DNA from: Paractinoplanes durhamensis
GTDB taxonomy: Bacteria > Actinomycetota > Actinomycetes > Mycobacteriales > Micromonosporaceae
Reading direction: 5' to 3'
NCBI RefSeq assembly: GCF_016862175.1
Contig: NZ_BOML01000090.1
Location: 1 to 43,625 of the forward strand
Length of the DNA stretch: 43,625 nt
In this document: one piece after another, positions 15,818 to 23,656 of the stretch
How the letters are laid out: the number at the start of each line of letters is the position of its first letter
How positions within the stretch are numbered: the stretch's first letter is position 1
The notes under the pieces: model-generated
Seen by the model: the letters and a program-made list of their open reading frames with translations, nothing else
Told to the model about the DNA's origin: nothing
The model's database searches: none
Program-made: the position numbers and the translations under genes

Positions 15818-16828
15818 TCACGCCCCGGCCGCGTCCAGCCGGTCGAGCTGTTCGCCGCTCAGCTTCACGTCGAGGGCCGGGATCGCGTCCTCGAACTGCT
15901 GGGTCGTGCGCGGCCCGATCAGCGGCAGCACCCGCGGCGAGCTCTGGTGCATCAGCCAGGCCAGCACCAGCTGGTTCGGCGTGACCCCGGCCTCGGCGGC
16001 CACCTCCTCGACCGCGGCGATCCGGGCGTCCGCGTCCGGCCCCGCGTAGTTGGCCATCATCCAGTGGCCGGTGCGCTTGGCCGGCGAGTCGTAGACGCCC
16101 TTGAGGATCGGCGAGTAGGCGACCAGCGTCTGGTCGTCGTGGTCGCTGAGGTAGTCGAGCTGCTCGGCGCCGACGATCGACGCCGACTCCAGGCCCGCCT
16201 TCGGCCGCAGGTAGCTGTGCTGCTGCTGGATCGCTACCGGCAGCGGCCAGCCGTTGCGCTCGCACAGCCCGCGGATCCGCTCCAGCCGCCAGGTCCGAAC
16301 GTTCGACCAGCCCAGATAGCGCACCTTGCCGGCCTCGACGAACCCGGCGAGGGCCTCGAGGGTCTCCTCCAGCGGCGTGCCCTTGTCGTCGACGTGGATG
16401 TAGTAGAGGTCGACGTGGTCGGTGCCGAGCCGGCGCAGGCTGCCGTCGAGCGCGTCGCGCAGCGTCTTGGCGCCCGCCCCGGCGAAGGTGCGCCGGGCCA
16501 GTTCCCAGTCCGGGGTGCCGTCGGCCGTCCAGAGCTCGGGTGAGTAGTGCGGCAGCGCGCTGCCCTTGGTGGCGAGGAAGACTTCGTCGCGCCGGTTGCC
16601 GGCGCGCAGCCAGCGGCCGAGGAGTTCCTCGCTCTCCCCGCCGCGGCTGCCCCGGTTGGCCCACCACTCGTAGCAGTCGGCGGTGTCGATGAGCGACCCG
16701 CCGATCTCCCGGTAGCGGTCGAGGATCCGGATCGAGTCCGGCTCACTGGTCGCGTTGCCCATCTGCATCGCGCCCAGAGCGAGCCGGCTGACCTGCGTAC
16801 CCGTACGGCCCAATTCGATCGTCTGCAT
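15818..16828 (-). CDS. aldo/keto reductase
   Basis: The product has 336 residues, standard for the family. The TIM-barrel active site is visible: Asp in LIDTADCYEWW (D48), Tyr (Y53), Lys in EVFLATKGS (K88) and His in YYIHVDD (H145). This agrees with an NADPH-dependent carbonyl reductase. Substrate unknown. The ATG at 16828 has no ribosome binding site and a promoter with a 19-bp spacer ends seven bases upstream, so the mRNA is probably leaderless. The gene lies just after the ketosteroid-dehydrogenase-like gene on the same strand, but the promoter between them suggests separate control. Confidence 0.9.
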   Translation of the reverse strand: MQTIELGRTGTQVSRLALGAMQMGNATSEPDSIRILDRYREIGGSLIDTADCYEWWANRGSRGGESEELLGRWLRAGNRRDEVFLATKGSALPHYSPELWTADGTPDWELARRTFAGAGAKTLRDALDGSLRRLGTDHVDLYYIHVDDKGTPLEETLEALAGFVEAGKVRYLGWSNVRTWRLERIRGLCERNGWPLPVAIQQQHSYLRPKAGLESASIVGAEQLDYLSDHDDQTLVAYSPILKGVYDSPAKRTGHWMMANYAGPDADARIAAVEEVAAEAGVTPNQLVLAWLMHQSSPRVLPLIGPRTTQQFEDAIPALDVKLSGEQLDRLDAAGA

Positions 16829-16835
16829 GAAAACG

Positions 16836-16866
16836 ACGCTAAATCCTGGAGCGCACTCCAGGTCAA
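16836..16866 (-). promoter_or_regulatory. MerR-type promoter with 19-bp spacer and internal dyad
   Basis: Read on the minus strand, TTGACC (16861-16866) and TAGCGT (16836-16841) are separated by exactly 19 bases that contain the perfect dyad CCTGGAG-TGCG-CTCCAGG (16845-16862). Overlong 19-20-bp spacers with a central dyad are the hallmark of MerR-family-activated promoters. The -10 ends seven bases before the ATG, so transcription should begin at or near the start codon. The -35 overlaps the stop codon of the upstream gene. No MerR gene lies in this window. Confidence 0.7.
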
Positions 16867-18485
16867 GAACGGACCCGGGCGGCCGCGTGCCGCCCGGCGA
16901 GATACCCGAAAACCACGGCCGGCGCGATCGTCGCACCGGGCCCCGGATAGGTGCGACCCATCACGGAGGCGGTCGTGTTTCCGGCCGCGTACAGCCCTTC
17001 GATGGCTTCGCCATCACTGCCGATCACCCGGGCCGCGGCGTCGGTGAGCAGCCCACCCTTGGTGCCGAGATCGCCCGGCACCAGCTGTACGGCGGTGAAC
17101 GGCCCCTTCTCGATCGGGCCGAGGTTCGGGTTGGGCTTCACGCTCGGGTCGCCGTAGTAGTTGTCGTACGCGGTGCGGCCCCGCCCGAAGTCGGCATCCA
17201 CCCCCGTACGACAAAAGCCGTTGAATCTATCGACAGTGGCTTGAAGGGTGGCCGGTTCGATGTCGAGCTGCCGGGCCAACTCGGCGAGGGTGGGTGCCGA
17301 GCGGACGATGCCGGCCTCGCGCAGCTTCTTGGTGCCCTGCAGGAACGCGTTGAACAGGTAGCGCCGCCGGTGCCGCGTGTCCAGAATCAGCCAGCTGGGC
17401 ACGGCGTTGTCCCGGGCGAGCATGGCGTGCCCGAAGTCGATGTAGCTGACCGACTCGTTCACGTAGCGTTCGCCGGCCTGGTCGACGACGATGCTGAACG
17501 GCATCGACCGCTCGGAGAGCACGAACTGCGCGCTCCCGTCGGCGAGCGGCACCGAGGCACCCCACCAGGCGTCGTCCATCAGCTCGGTGCGCGCGCCGAG
17601 CTCGTCCCGGGCGATCCGGATCGGGTCGCCGAGGTCCCCTTCGGAGGCCGAGGTGAACCCGGGCGTGCCCTGGTATTCCTTACGCCAGGCGGTGTTCCGG
17701 GCGAAGCCACCCGCGCCGAGCACGATCCCACCGAGCGCCCGGATCCGCTTGCCGTCGCCGACGGTAGCCCCGATCACCGCACCGCCGTCGCCCTGGATCA
17801 GCCCGGTCAGCGGCGCCGACAACTCGACCTCGACGCCGGCCTTCAACGCGACACTCATCAGATTCGCCGACAGCGCCCCGCCAATGCCGTAGAGGCGTTT
17901 TCCCGTTACGATCCCGCCGATCGTACGGAAGACGAAGCGCGCGCCCCGCACGAAGCCGGACGGCGTCGACCAGGCCCGGGACAGCAGCCAGACGTCGTCG
18001 GTGCGCAACGGCGCCGGAATGCTCTCCCGCCCCCGGAAGGTCGCGAACCACTCCCCCAGCTTCTTGGTGTCGAAGGGCTGCACCTCGATGCCGCGCCCGA
18101 CCATGCCGCCCGGCCGGTCCGGGTAGTAGTCCGGGTAGTCCTTGGCCGGCACCCACCGCACGCCGAGCTTCTGCAGGAAGGCGAACACCTCCGGGATGGT
18201 TTCGACGAACGCCCGCCGCCGCTCCGGCGAACTGGCCGGCCCGGCCTCCCCGATCGCGGATTCCATGTAGGTCAGCGCCTTCTCGACCGAGTCCCCGTCG
18301 ACGAACGGGTTGGTCGGCATCCAGAGCCCGCCCCCGCTGAGCGCCGTGGTCCCACCCCACTTGGCGGTGCTCTCGACGACCAGCACCCGCAGCCCCTGGG
18401 TGGCGGCGGCGATGGCCGCGGACAGCCCCGCCGCACCCGACCCGACCACCAGAACATCAACCTCGCGGTCCCACGACTCGGTCAT
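16863..18485 (-). CDS. FAD-dependent 3-ketosteroid dehydrogenase-like oxidoreductase
   Basis: The product has 540 residues. It opens with a dinucleotide-binding Rossmann motif (VLVVGSGAAGLSAAIAAA, GxGxxG at 16-21) and ends with the second FAD segment (GLYAAGNTTASVMGRTYPGP, GATIAPAVVFGYLAGRHAA). This C-terminal pattern is close to that of 3-ketosteroid-delta1-dehydrogenases and fumarate-reductase-like flavoproteins; the Tyr in RTYPG matches the conserved catalytic-region Tyr of that family. Substrate is inferred, not shown: steroid, terpenoid or another cyclic ketone. It is divergent from a TetR regulator across tandem operators and is probably repressed by it. A strong GGGGGAGG ribosome binding site precedes the ATG. 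Confidence 0.85.
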   Translation of the reverse strand: MTESWDREVDVLVVGSGAAGLSAAIAAATQGLRVLVVESTAKWGGTTALSGGGLWMPTNPFVDGDSVEKALTYMESAIGEAGPASSPERRRAFVETIPEVFAFLQKLGVRWVPAKDYPDYYPDRPGGMVGRGIEVQPFDTKKLGEWFATFRGRESIPAPLRTDDVWLLSRAWSTPSGFVRGARFVFRTIGGIVTGKRLYGIGGALSANLMSVALKAGVEVELSAPLTGLIQGDGGAVIGATVGDGKRIRALGGIVLGAGGFARNTAWRKEYQGTPGFTSASEGDLGDPIRIARDELGARTELMDDAWWGASVPLADGSAQFVLSERSMPFSIVVDQAGERYVNESVSYIDFGHAMLARDNAVPSWLILDTRHRRRYLFNAFLQGTKKLREAGIVRSAPTLAELARQLDIEPATLQATVDRFNGFCRTGVDADFGRGRTAYDNYYGDPSVKPNPNLGPIEKGPFTAVQLVPGDLGTKGGLLTDAAARVIGSDGEAIEGLYAAGNTTASVMGRTYPGPGATIAPAVVFGYLAGRHAAARVRS

Positions 18486-18502
18486 CGCCCACGCCTCCCC
18501 CT

Positions 18503-18542
18503 GCTAGCCGATCGGCTAGCCAGTAAGGTAGCCGACCGGCTA
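18503..18542. promoter_or_regulatory. tandem TetR operators over the KstD-like promoter
   Basis: The perfect 18-bp palindrome GCTAGCCGATCGGCTAGC (18503-18520) is followed by a near copy of its core, TAGCCGACCGGCTA (18529-18542), which differs at one position; the two are 24 bases apart start to start. The minus-strand promoter for the flavoprotein reads TTGTCC (18548-18553), a 17-base spacer, then TACCTT (18525-18530), so the second copy fills the spacer and the first lies just downstream. The adjacent TetR gene is the likely binder. Confidence 0.75.
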
Positions 18543-18582
18543 GTTCAGGACAAGGGTCGATAGGATCCGGGCGGGGGTTTCG

Positions 18583-19122
18583 ATGCATGTCGTCTCAGCA
18601 CGCGAACGTCTCTTGACCGCAGCCCTGGACCTGTTCGCCGAACACGGCGTCAGCGGCACGTCGCTGCAGATGATCGCCGACCGCCTGGGCGTCACGAAGG
18701 CGGCCGTCTACCACCAGTTCCAGTCCAAGGACGACATCGTCCTGGCGGTGATCGACCCGGCACTGAACCGCTTGGGCCCGATCGCCGACGAGGCCGAGGC
18801 CCAGCGGGGCAATGCGGCCCGCCGCGAGCAGGTGCTGGCCGGCGTGGTCGACCTGGTGGTGGGTTTCCGCAAGGTGTCGGCCACGCTGAGCTTCGACCCG
18901 GTGGTGATGCGCCTGGTGCGGGCTCACCCGGCGCTACGAAACCTGCAGCGCATCCGCCGCCTGCTCGGCGGCACGGCCCCCGACCCGGGAAGCCGCGTGC
19001 GGATGGCGGTGATCGCCGGCGGCTTGATGATGGCCGGCGCCGACCCGGCCGTAACAGGTTTGGACGACGAGGACTTCCGAGACCACCTGCTGGCCGCCGG
19101 CCGCCGCATCCTCAAGGGCTAG
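18583..19122 (+). CDS. TetR-family transcriptional regulator
   Basis: The product has 179 residues. An N-terminal TetR helix-turn-helix is clear (LLTAALDLFAEHGVSGTSLQ, then MIADRLGVTKAAVYHQFQSK). The C-terminal ligand domain is helical, with no conserved effector motif I can name. It is divergent from the ketosteroid-dehydrogenase-like gene, with two copies of a dyad operator between them, which is the normal arrangement for a repressor of its neighbour. Its stop codon abuts that of the convergent LLM gene with no space, so the two stop codons are adjacent. Confidence 0.9.
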   Translation: MHVVSARERLLTAALDLFAEHGVSGTSLQMIADRLGVTKAAVYHQFQSKDDIVLAVIDPALNRLGPIADEAEAQRGNAARREQVLAGVVDLVVGFRKVSATLSFDPVVMRLVRAHPALRNLQRIRRLLGGTAPDPGSRVRMAVIAGGLMMAGADPAVTGLDDEDFRDHLLAAGRRILKG

Positions 19123-20022
19123 TCACTCGTCGAGGATCGTCAAGGCCTGGCCCAGCCACTCGATGGACTCGACGGTGATCGGGTCGACCACGATCTGGAC
19201 GTGCTCGGCGCCGGCCTGGGCCAGCGCGGTGATGTGCTCGGCGATGTCGGACGGGGTGCCTTCGATCGGCGGCGTCTTGCCGCGCGGCCGGCCGACGCCG
19301 CCCGGGAGGCGGATCATCGTGGCTGCGGTCGCGGAAACCTCGCCCGGGGCACGGCCGGCCGCCACCGCGGCCTCCTCGACCTGCTTCCGGACGGCGGCGA
19401 AACCCTCGGGCGTGTTGCCGTAGTTGAACCACCAGATGTTCCAGGCGTCCACGTGCGGCAGCGCGATGCTCAGCATGCGCGGCCCGGTCGAGCCGAGCAG
19501 CAGCGGCGGGCCGCCCGGGCGCACCGGCGGCGGGTCGAGCGTGCAGTCGACCGCCTGGTGATACTGCCCGCGGAAGTCGACGTGCCCGTCCCGCAGCAGG
19601 CTGCGGACGATCGTGAACGCCTCCTCGAAGCGACCGACGCGGTGGTCGTAGGGCAGCCCGTACGCGGAGAACTCCCGCTCGTTCCAGCCCGCGCCGAGCC
19701 CGACGATCAGCCGCCCGCCGGAGATCGCGTCCACGGTGGCCGCCTGCTTGGCGAGCATCGCCGGGTTGTGGAACGCGGTCGCCGCGACCAGCGGCCCGAG
19801 CTCGATGCGCGAGGTGACCGCGGCCAGCCCCGCCAGCGATGTCCACGCTTCCCACGGCCCGCGCACGGTCCCGTCCGGCATGTCGTAGAGCAGATGGTCA
19901 CCGACCCAGAGCGAGTCGAACCCGACCCCCTCGGCCGCCTGGGCCATCGCGACCAGCTCCGGCCAGTCGACCCGGCGCTCGATCTCGGGCAGTTGCACAC
20001 CAACACGGCAGGGACGAGGCAT
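19123..20022 (-). CDS. LLM-class (F420- or FMN-dependent) oxidoreductase
   Basis: The product has 299 residues. The luciferase-like monooxygenase fold is visible: LVAMAQAAEGVGFDSLWVGDH near the N-terminus, then LGPLVAATAFHNPAMLAKQAATV, the family motif GRLIVGLGAGWNEREFSAYG and a C-terminal HVQIVVDP segment. Actinobacterial members commonly use coenzyme F420, but I cannot tell F420 from FMN here. It could act on the same substrates as the neighbouring flavoprotein, though it is convergent with TetR and separately transcribed. No start-side regulatory dyad is visible. Gene order (flavoprotein, TetR, LLM) suggests a small catabolic neighbourhood. Confidence 0.9.
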   Translation of the reverse strand: MPRPCRVGVQLPEIERRVDWPELVAMAQAAEGVGFDSLWVGDHLLYDMPDGTVRGPWEAWTSLAGLAAVTSRIELGPLVAATAFHNPAMLAKQAATVDAISGGRLIVGLGAGWNEREFSAYGLPYDHRVGRFEEAFTIVRSLLRDGHVDFRGQYHQAVDCTLDPPPVRPGGPPLLLGSTGPRMLSIALPHVDAWNIWWFNYGNTPEGFAAVRKQVEEAAVAAGRAPGEVSATAATMIRLPGGVGRPRGKTPPIEGTPSDIAEHITALAQAGAEHVQIVVDPITVESIEWLGQALTILDE

Positions 20023-20059
20023 CGGCCCACTCTAGACAGTTCCGCCGCCCCGCCGTGTC

Positions 20060-20848
20060 CTAGACGTCGAGGACCAGGGCCCGGTGATCGGAGGCCTCCG
20101 GCTCAGCCAGGATCTCGAACCGCTCGACCGCCGCCACGTCGGAGACGAGCAGATAGCTCGCGTGCCGGACCGGCTTGGCATAGTGCGAGGTCCGAGTGTC
20201 GGCAGCCCCGACCAGATCGGTGAGGCCGGCCTCGGCCAGAACCCCGAACGTCTCGCTCCCCGGCAGCAGATTGAAGTCACCGCACACTACGACCAGATCG
20301 CCCGGCCCGCGGATCCGCCCGACGAGCTCCGCGAGCCGCTTGGCCTGATGCAGCCGGGCCGGTGTGTCGCCCTTGCCGGCCGAGTCCCGCAGCCCATGCA
20401 TCTGCACGACCCAGACCGACCGGCCGCGTTCGACGGTCCGCACGGCCAGCGCAATACGCGGCCGATCCGTGTCCGGCCACTCTTCGTGCACGGTGAACTG
20501 CCCGTGCACGAACTCGGAATCCACCCCGACGATCGGAAGGCTCGCCCCGACGAAGGTGGCCACCCCGAAGTCCTGCCGATGCCGCCCGCCCGAGTCGTCG
20601 TGCACGGGCCCGGAGTCGCTGGTCACGAAGATGGCCTGGTGCCGGGGCAGCACGCCGCGCACGTCGTCGAAAAGGTCCGCCCGCTGCGGCAGACTGCGTT
20701 CCCCATCAGCGAAGCGAGTCCAGCCCGCCAGCCCCGGCGTGCGGGTGACTTCCTGCAGGCAGACGACGTCACCCCCGCTCCCCGGAAGCCAGCCGAGAAG
20801 CTCATCGGCCAGCGCACCACCCCAGGCGTTCAGGCTCAGAATCCGCAT
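20060..20848 (-). CDS. endonuclease/exonuclease/phosphatase-family protein
   Basis: The product has 262 residues and opens RILSLNAWGG, the first EEP-family motif. VVCLQEVTR contains the metal-binding Glu, VVCGDFNLLPGS the catalytic Asp and Asn, and EASDHRALVLDV the terminal Asp-His pair. Such enzymes hydrolyse phosphodiester bonds in nucleic acids, inositol phosphates or sphingolipids; the substrate cannot be read from sequence. No signal peptide is present. The small membrane-protein gene lies three bases upstream on the same strand, so the two are probably co-transcribed. Confidence 0.9.
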   Translation of the reverse strand: MRILSLNAWGGALADELLGWLPGSGGDVVCLQEVTRTPGLAGWTRFADGERSLPQRADLFDDVRGVLPRHQAIFVTSDSGPVHDDSGGRHRQDFGVATFVGASLPIVGVDSEFVHGQFTVHEEWPDTDRPRIALAVRTVERGRSVWVVQMHGLRDSAGKGDTPARLHQAKRLAELVGRIRGPGDLVVVCGDFNLLPGSETFGVLAEAGLTDLVGAADTRTSHYAKPVRHASYLLVSDVAAVERFEILAEPEASDHRALVLDV

Positions 20849-20851
20849 CGC

Positions 20852-20998
20852 TCAGTGCGAGCGGTCGTCGTCCATGACCGGCTTGGTGATCGGCTCCCGG
20901 CTCGGTTTGTCGCTGGTCCGAAAGACGATCGCAAAGACCAGCCCGAGCACCGCAAGCGGAACCCCGGCAAACAGAAGAGCACCTTCAAGGTCATTCAC
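20852..20998 (-). CDS. small single-span membrane protein (48 aa)
   Basis: From the GTG at 20998 the product has 48 residues: a short N-terminus, one membrane helix (GALLFAGVPLAVLGLVFAIVF) and a basic, hydrophilic tail (RTSDKPSREPITKPVMDDD). It has the shape of small hydrophobic proteins seen beside other genes in actinomycetes, for which I know no function. Its stop lies three bases before the EEP-family start. The GTG has only a weak GGGG upstream; the longer frame to 21088 adds basic residues without protein-like character. Confidence 0.6.
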   Translation of the reverse strand: MNDLEGALLFAGVPLAVLGLVFAIVFRTSDKPSREPITKPVMDDDRSH

Positions 20999-21153
20999 CC
21001 CGATTACGGTACGCGCGTCGCAGTGTCGACCCAACGCCGCGACCCCGCTGCATGTTGTTGGGAGTGGCCGCTTCACCGGCACGAGCACCGATTTCCCGCT
21101 GGATCGGGAGAGCTTCCCCGAAGTAACTCAGGGCCCGCTCACAATCTGAACCG

Positions 21154-23403
21154 CTACAGCAGCGACTCGACTGCTCCCACGATCTCCGCGTCGGCGCCCA
21201 GCGAGGCAGGACGCACGGTCAGGGCAGCGGCGGCGGCCGGGGCGCAGTGCCGCTGCAGGGACTCGCGGATGCCGTCCACGACGTACGGTCCGGCCTCGAT
21301 GAAATGGCCGCCGACCACCACGATCTGCGGGTTGAGGGCGTTGCACAGCGGCGCGACCGTGCGCCCGATCAGCCGGCCCGCGTCGAGCAGCGCCCGCTGG
21401 GCCGGCCGGTCGCCGCCGGACACCAGCTCCAGGAAGCGCTCCTCGGACGGCGGCCCGCCGAGTGGCAGGAAGTAGCGCGGCGACAGGTACGTGGACAGGC
21501 AGCCGCGGCTGCCGCAGATGCACAGTGGGCCGACCTCGCGCACGTTGAGATGACCGACCTCCCCGGCGTAGCCGATCGCGCCGCGATACATCCGCCCGCC
21601 GGCCACGATCCCGGCCCCGGTGAACTGGTCGGCGCGCAGGTAGAGGACATCCCGAGCACCACGCGCAGCACCCCGGCGGGTCTCGGCGAGCGCGGCCAAG
21701 TGGGCGTTGTTACCGGCGGTGACCGGCACTCCGAGGATCTCGGCGATCTGCTCGGCCGGCGAGAACCCGGCGAAGATCGGCAGCACCCCGCGCGGCCCGA
21801 ATCGCCCGGTGACCGGGTGGACCGGGGCGGGCACGCTGACCACGGCACCTTTCAGGTCGGCGGTGGTGTGGCCGTGCGCGGCGAGCAGCGAAAGGGTCAG
21901 TTCCCCGGCGTCGCGGATGTGCGGTTCGCCGGCCATGCTCATCGGCCGCGGCTCGAACGCCTCGTGCAGCCGATTGCCGGCCGTATCGGTCAGGATGGCC
22001 TGCACCCCGTCGGCCCGGATCGCCATCCCGGCCAGCACCCCGGCCGCGACGACCGCCCGGAAGTGCGGCGACGGCCGCCCGGATCGCGCGGCCCCGGCGG
22101 GCGGATCGCACGGCTCGACCAGCGAGTCCGCGGCCAGCCCGTCAAGAAGGTCGGCGACGGCAGCCCGGGGCAGACGGGTGATCCGGGCGATGTCACTGCG
22201 GGCCAGCACGCCACGCTGCCGCAGCAGATCAAGGACGGCGTCCCGGCGGTGATCGCGCTCGCGGGCCGCGGGCGGCCCGGCGGCCGGGGCGACATGCCTG
22301 GCCACCGGAGTGCCGTGCAGCGCGGCGGTGACCGCCCCGATCAGAGCGGCCCGATCACCGAGCTCCCCGGCCCGAACTTCAAGAGCGTCGGCCACCTCAG
22401 GCTGGGCGTAGCGGCGAACCGAGTCGGCCACCCCGGCAACGAGCGGCCCATGCTCGGTGATCAACGGCCCATCAAGCACGACAAGCGCCGGATTGACGGT
22501 GTTGGCCAGGTCGGCGACCACCCGCCCGATCATCCGCCCGGCGTCGGCGAGGACCCGCTCGGCGATGGCGTCGCTGGCCGCGAGCTGTACGGCGCGGACG
22601 GCGTTGACCTCCTCGCCGTACATCGAGGAGAGCGCAGCCAGGACCTCACGAGGAGACGCGATGGTCTCCAGGCACCCACGGTTGCCGCAACGACAGAGGG
22701 TGCCGGTCTCGTCGACCTGGACGTGCCCGATCTCGCCCGCCACCCCGCTCGCGCCGTGCTGAACCACCCCGTCGAGGAGCAGCCCGCAGCCGATACCGGT
22801 GGCAATACGCAGGTAGCAGACGTCGCGCCGCCCGGCCGCGACCCCGTGCCGCAGCTCCCCGATGAGGGCCAGGTCGGCATCGTTGCGGACGCCGACCGGA
22901 TGGCCGAGCCGGCGCCGCAGCTCGACCCCGGGATTGACCCCGGCCCAGCCGGGAAGGACGCTGCTGGGCTGCACGACCCCGCCGGCGACCGGGGCGGACA
23001 ACCCGAGCATGGCCGCCCAGACCCGGCGGCCACCGACGGCCTCGGTAATCAAACCGACGAGAGTGTCGAGGCCGGCCGACCCGTCCTCCGGGTCGGCGGC
23101 GGCGGAGCGTTCGGCCAGGATCGTTCCGGACAGGTCGGCTGCTGCCACCCGTACACCCGAAGCGGCAACCAGCGCACCGACCACGACGCCCGCGTTCGCA
23201 CCCAGGGTGAGCAATCGGGCCGGCCGGCCCGGCCGGCTTCCGTCGGCCGACGCCTCCTCCTCGGCGAGGACGCCCTCGGCCAGAAGCTCGGCGACCAGGG
23301 CGTTGACGGTGGCGCGGGCCATGCCGGTGCGGCGGACCAGATCGGTGCGCCCGGCCCCGCCGGTTTCCCGCACGGCGGCCAGGATGAGGTCCCGATGGTG
23401 CAT
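21154..23403 (-). CDS. tandem double ROK-family transcriptional regulator (HTH-ROK-HTH-ROK)
   Basis: The product has 749 residues, about twice the usual ROK regulator. Unit one: winged HTH at about 2-50, ROK domain at about 70-360. Unit two: HTH at about 385-432 (DAVLDLLRQRGVLARSDIAR), ROK domain at about 447-749. Both units keep the zinc-site motif: H227 with C237, C239 and C244 in the first, and H618 with C628, C630 and C635 in the second. The catalytic-site motif is RNDADL (N174-D175) in the first but NNAHL in the second, so the second has lost the Asp. Neither half has the kinase phosphate-binding motif DxGGT, fitting a sugar-sensing regulator rather than a kinase. The ATG at 23403 follows TGGGGGGTGAG. 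It is divergent from an MFS-GH3 operon, the likely target. Confidence 0.9.
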   Translation of the reverse strand: MHHRDLILAAVRETGGAGRTDLVRRTGMARATVNALVAELLAEGVLAEEEASADGSRPGRPARLLTLGANAGVVVGALVAASGVRVAAADLSGTILAERSAAADPEDGSAGLDTLVGLITEAVGGRRVWAAMLGLSAPVAGGVVQPSSVLPGWAGVNPGVELRRRLGHPVGVRNDADLALIGELRHGVAAGRRDVCYLRIATGIGCGLLLDGVVQHGASGVAGEIGHVQVDETGTLCRCGNRGCLETIASPREVLAALSSMYGEEVNAVRAVQLAASDAIAERVLADAGRMIGRVVADLANTVNPALVVLDGPLITEHGPLVAGVADSVRRYAQPEVADALEVRAGELGDRAALIGAVTAALHGTPVARHVAPAAGPPAARERDHRRDAVLDLLRQRGVLARSDIARITRLPRAAVADLLDGLAADSLVEPCDPPAGAARSGRPSPHFRAVVAAGVLAGMAIRADGVQAILTDTAGNRLHEAFEPRPMSMAGEPHIRDAGELTLSLLAAHGHTTADLKGAVVSVPAPVHPVTGRFGPRGVLPIFAGFSPAEQIAEILGVPVTAGNNAHLAALAETRRGAARGARDVLYLRADQFTGAGIVAGGRMYRGAIGYAGEVGHLNVREVGPLCICGSRGCLSTYLSPRYFLPLGGPPSEERFLELVSGGDRPAQRALLDAGRLIGRTVAPLCNALNPQIVVVGGHFIEAGPYVVDGIRESLQRHCAPAAAAALTVRPASLGADAEIVGAVESLL

Positions 23404-23425
23404 GCTCACCCCCCAGGGTTTTGCT

Positions 23426-23443
23426 GGAGTTAGACAATACTCC
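23426..23443. promoter_or_regulatory. candidate ROK operator next to the start
   Basis: GGAGT-N8-ACTCC (23426-23443) is a short dyad 23 bases upstream of the ROK ATG, in the divergent region shared with the MFS-GH3 genes. Its AT-rich centre (TAGACAAT) is the sort of site ROK dimers bind, but the match is inference. Confidence 0.35.
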
Positions 23444-23462
23444 GGGGTTCTCACAGCCACCT

Positions 23463-23503
23463 ACGTGGTGATTCCGGCAAATGAACCGTGATCAGAACCA
23501 CGT
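23463..23503. promoter_or_regulatory. inverted repeat in the ROK/MFS intergenic region
   Basis: ACGTGGT (23463-23469) and ACCACGT (23497-23503) form a 7-bp perfect dyad with a 27-base spacing. It may be part of an operator for the sugar operon or chance; function is inferred from position only. Confidence 0.25.
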
Positions 23504-23656
23504 GAGGCCGAATCAGGGCACAGGAAGGGGCCTTCGGGTGCTGGTTTCGCGTTAATCGGCTCGATACCTTCGGGTTATCAAGCAGTAATCAGCGGACGGT
23601 GCCGGCCCGGCCGCAAAGCCTGATTTTTCGTCCCGCGCTAGCCGAAGAGGTGTGCG

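Noticed and set aside
19108..19137. ATCCTC...GAGGAT around the abutting TetR/LLM stops as a fourth stop-in-loop terminator
   Set aside because: Only a 6-bp stem with an 18-base loop; not strong enough to join the pattern.
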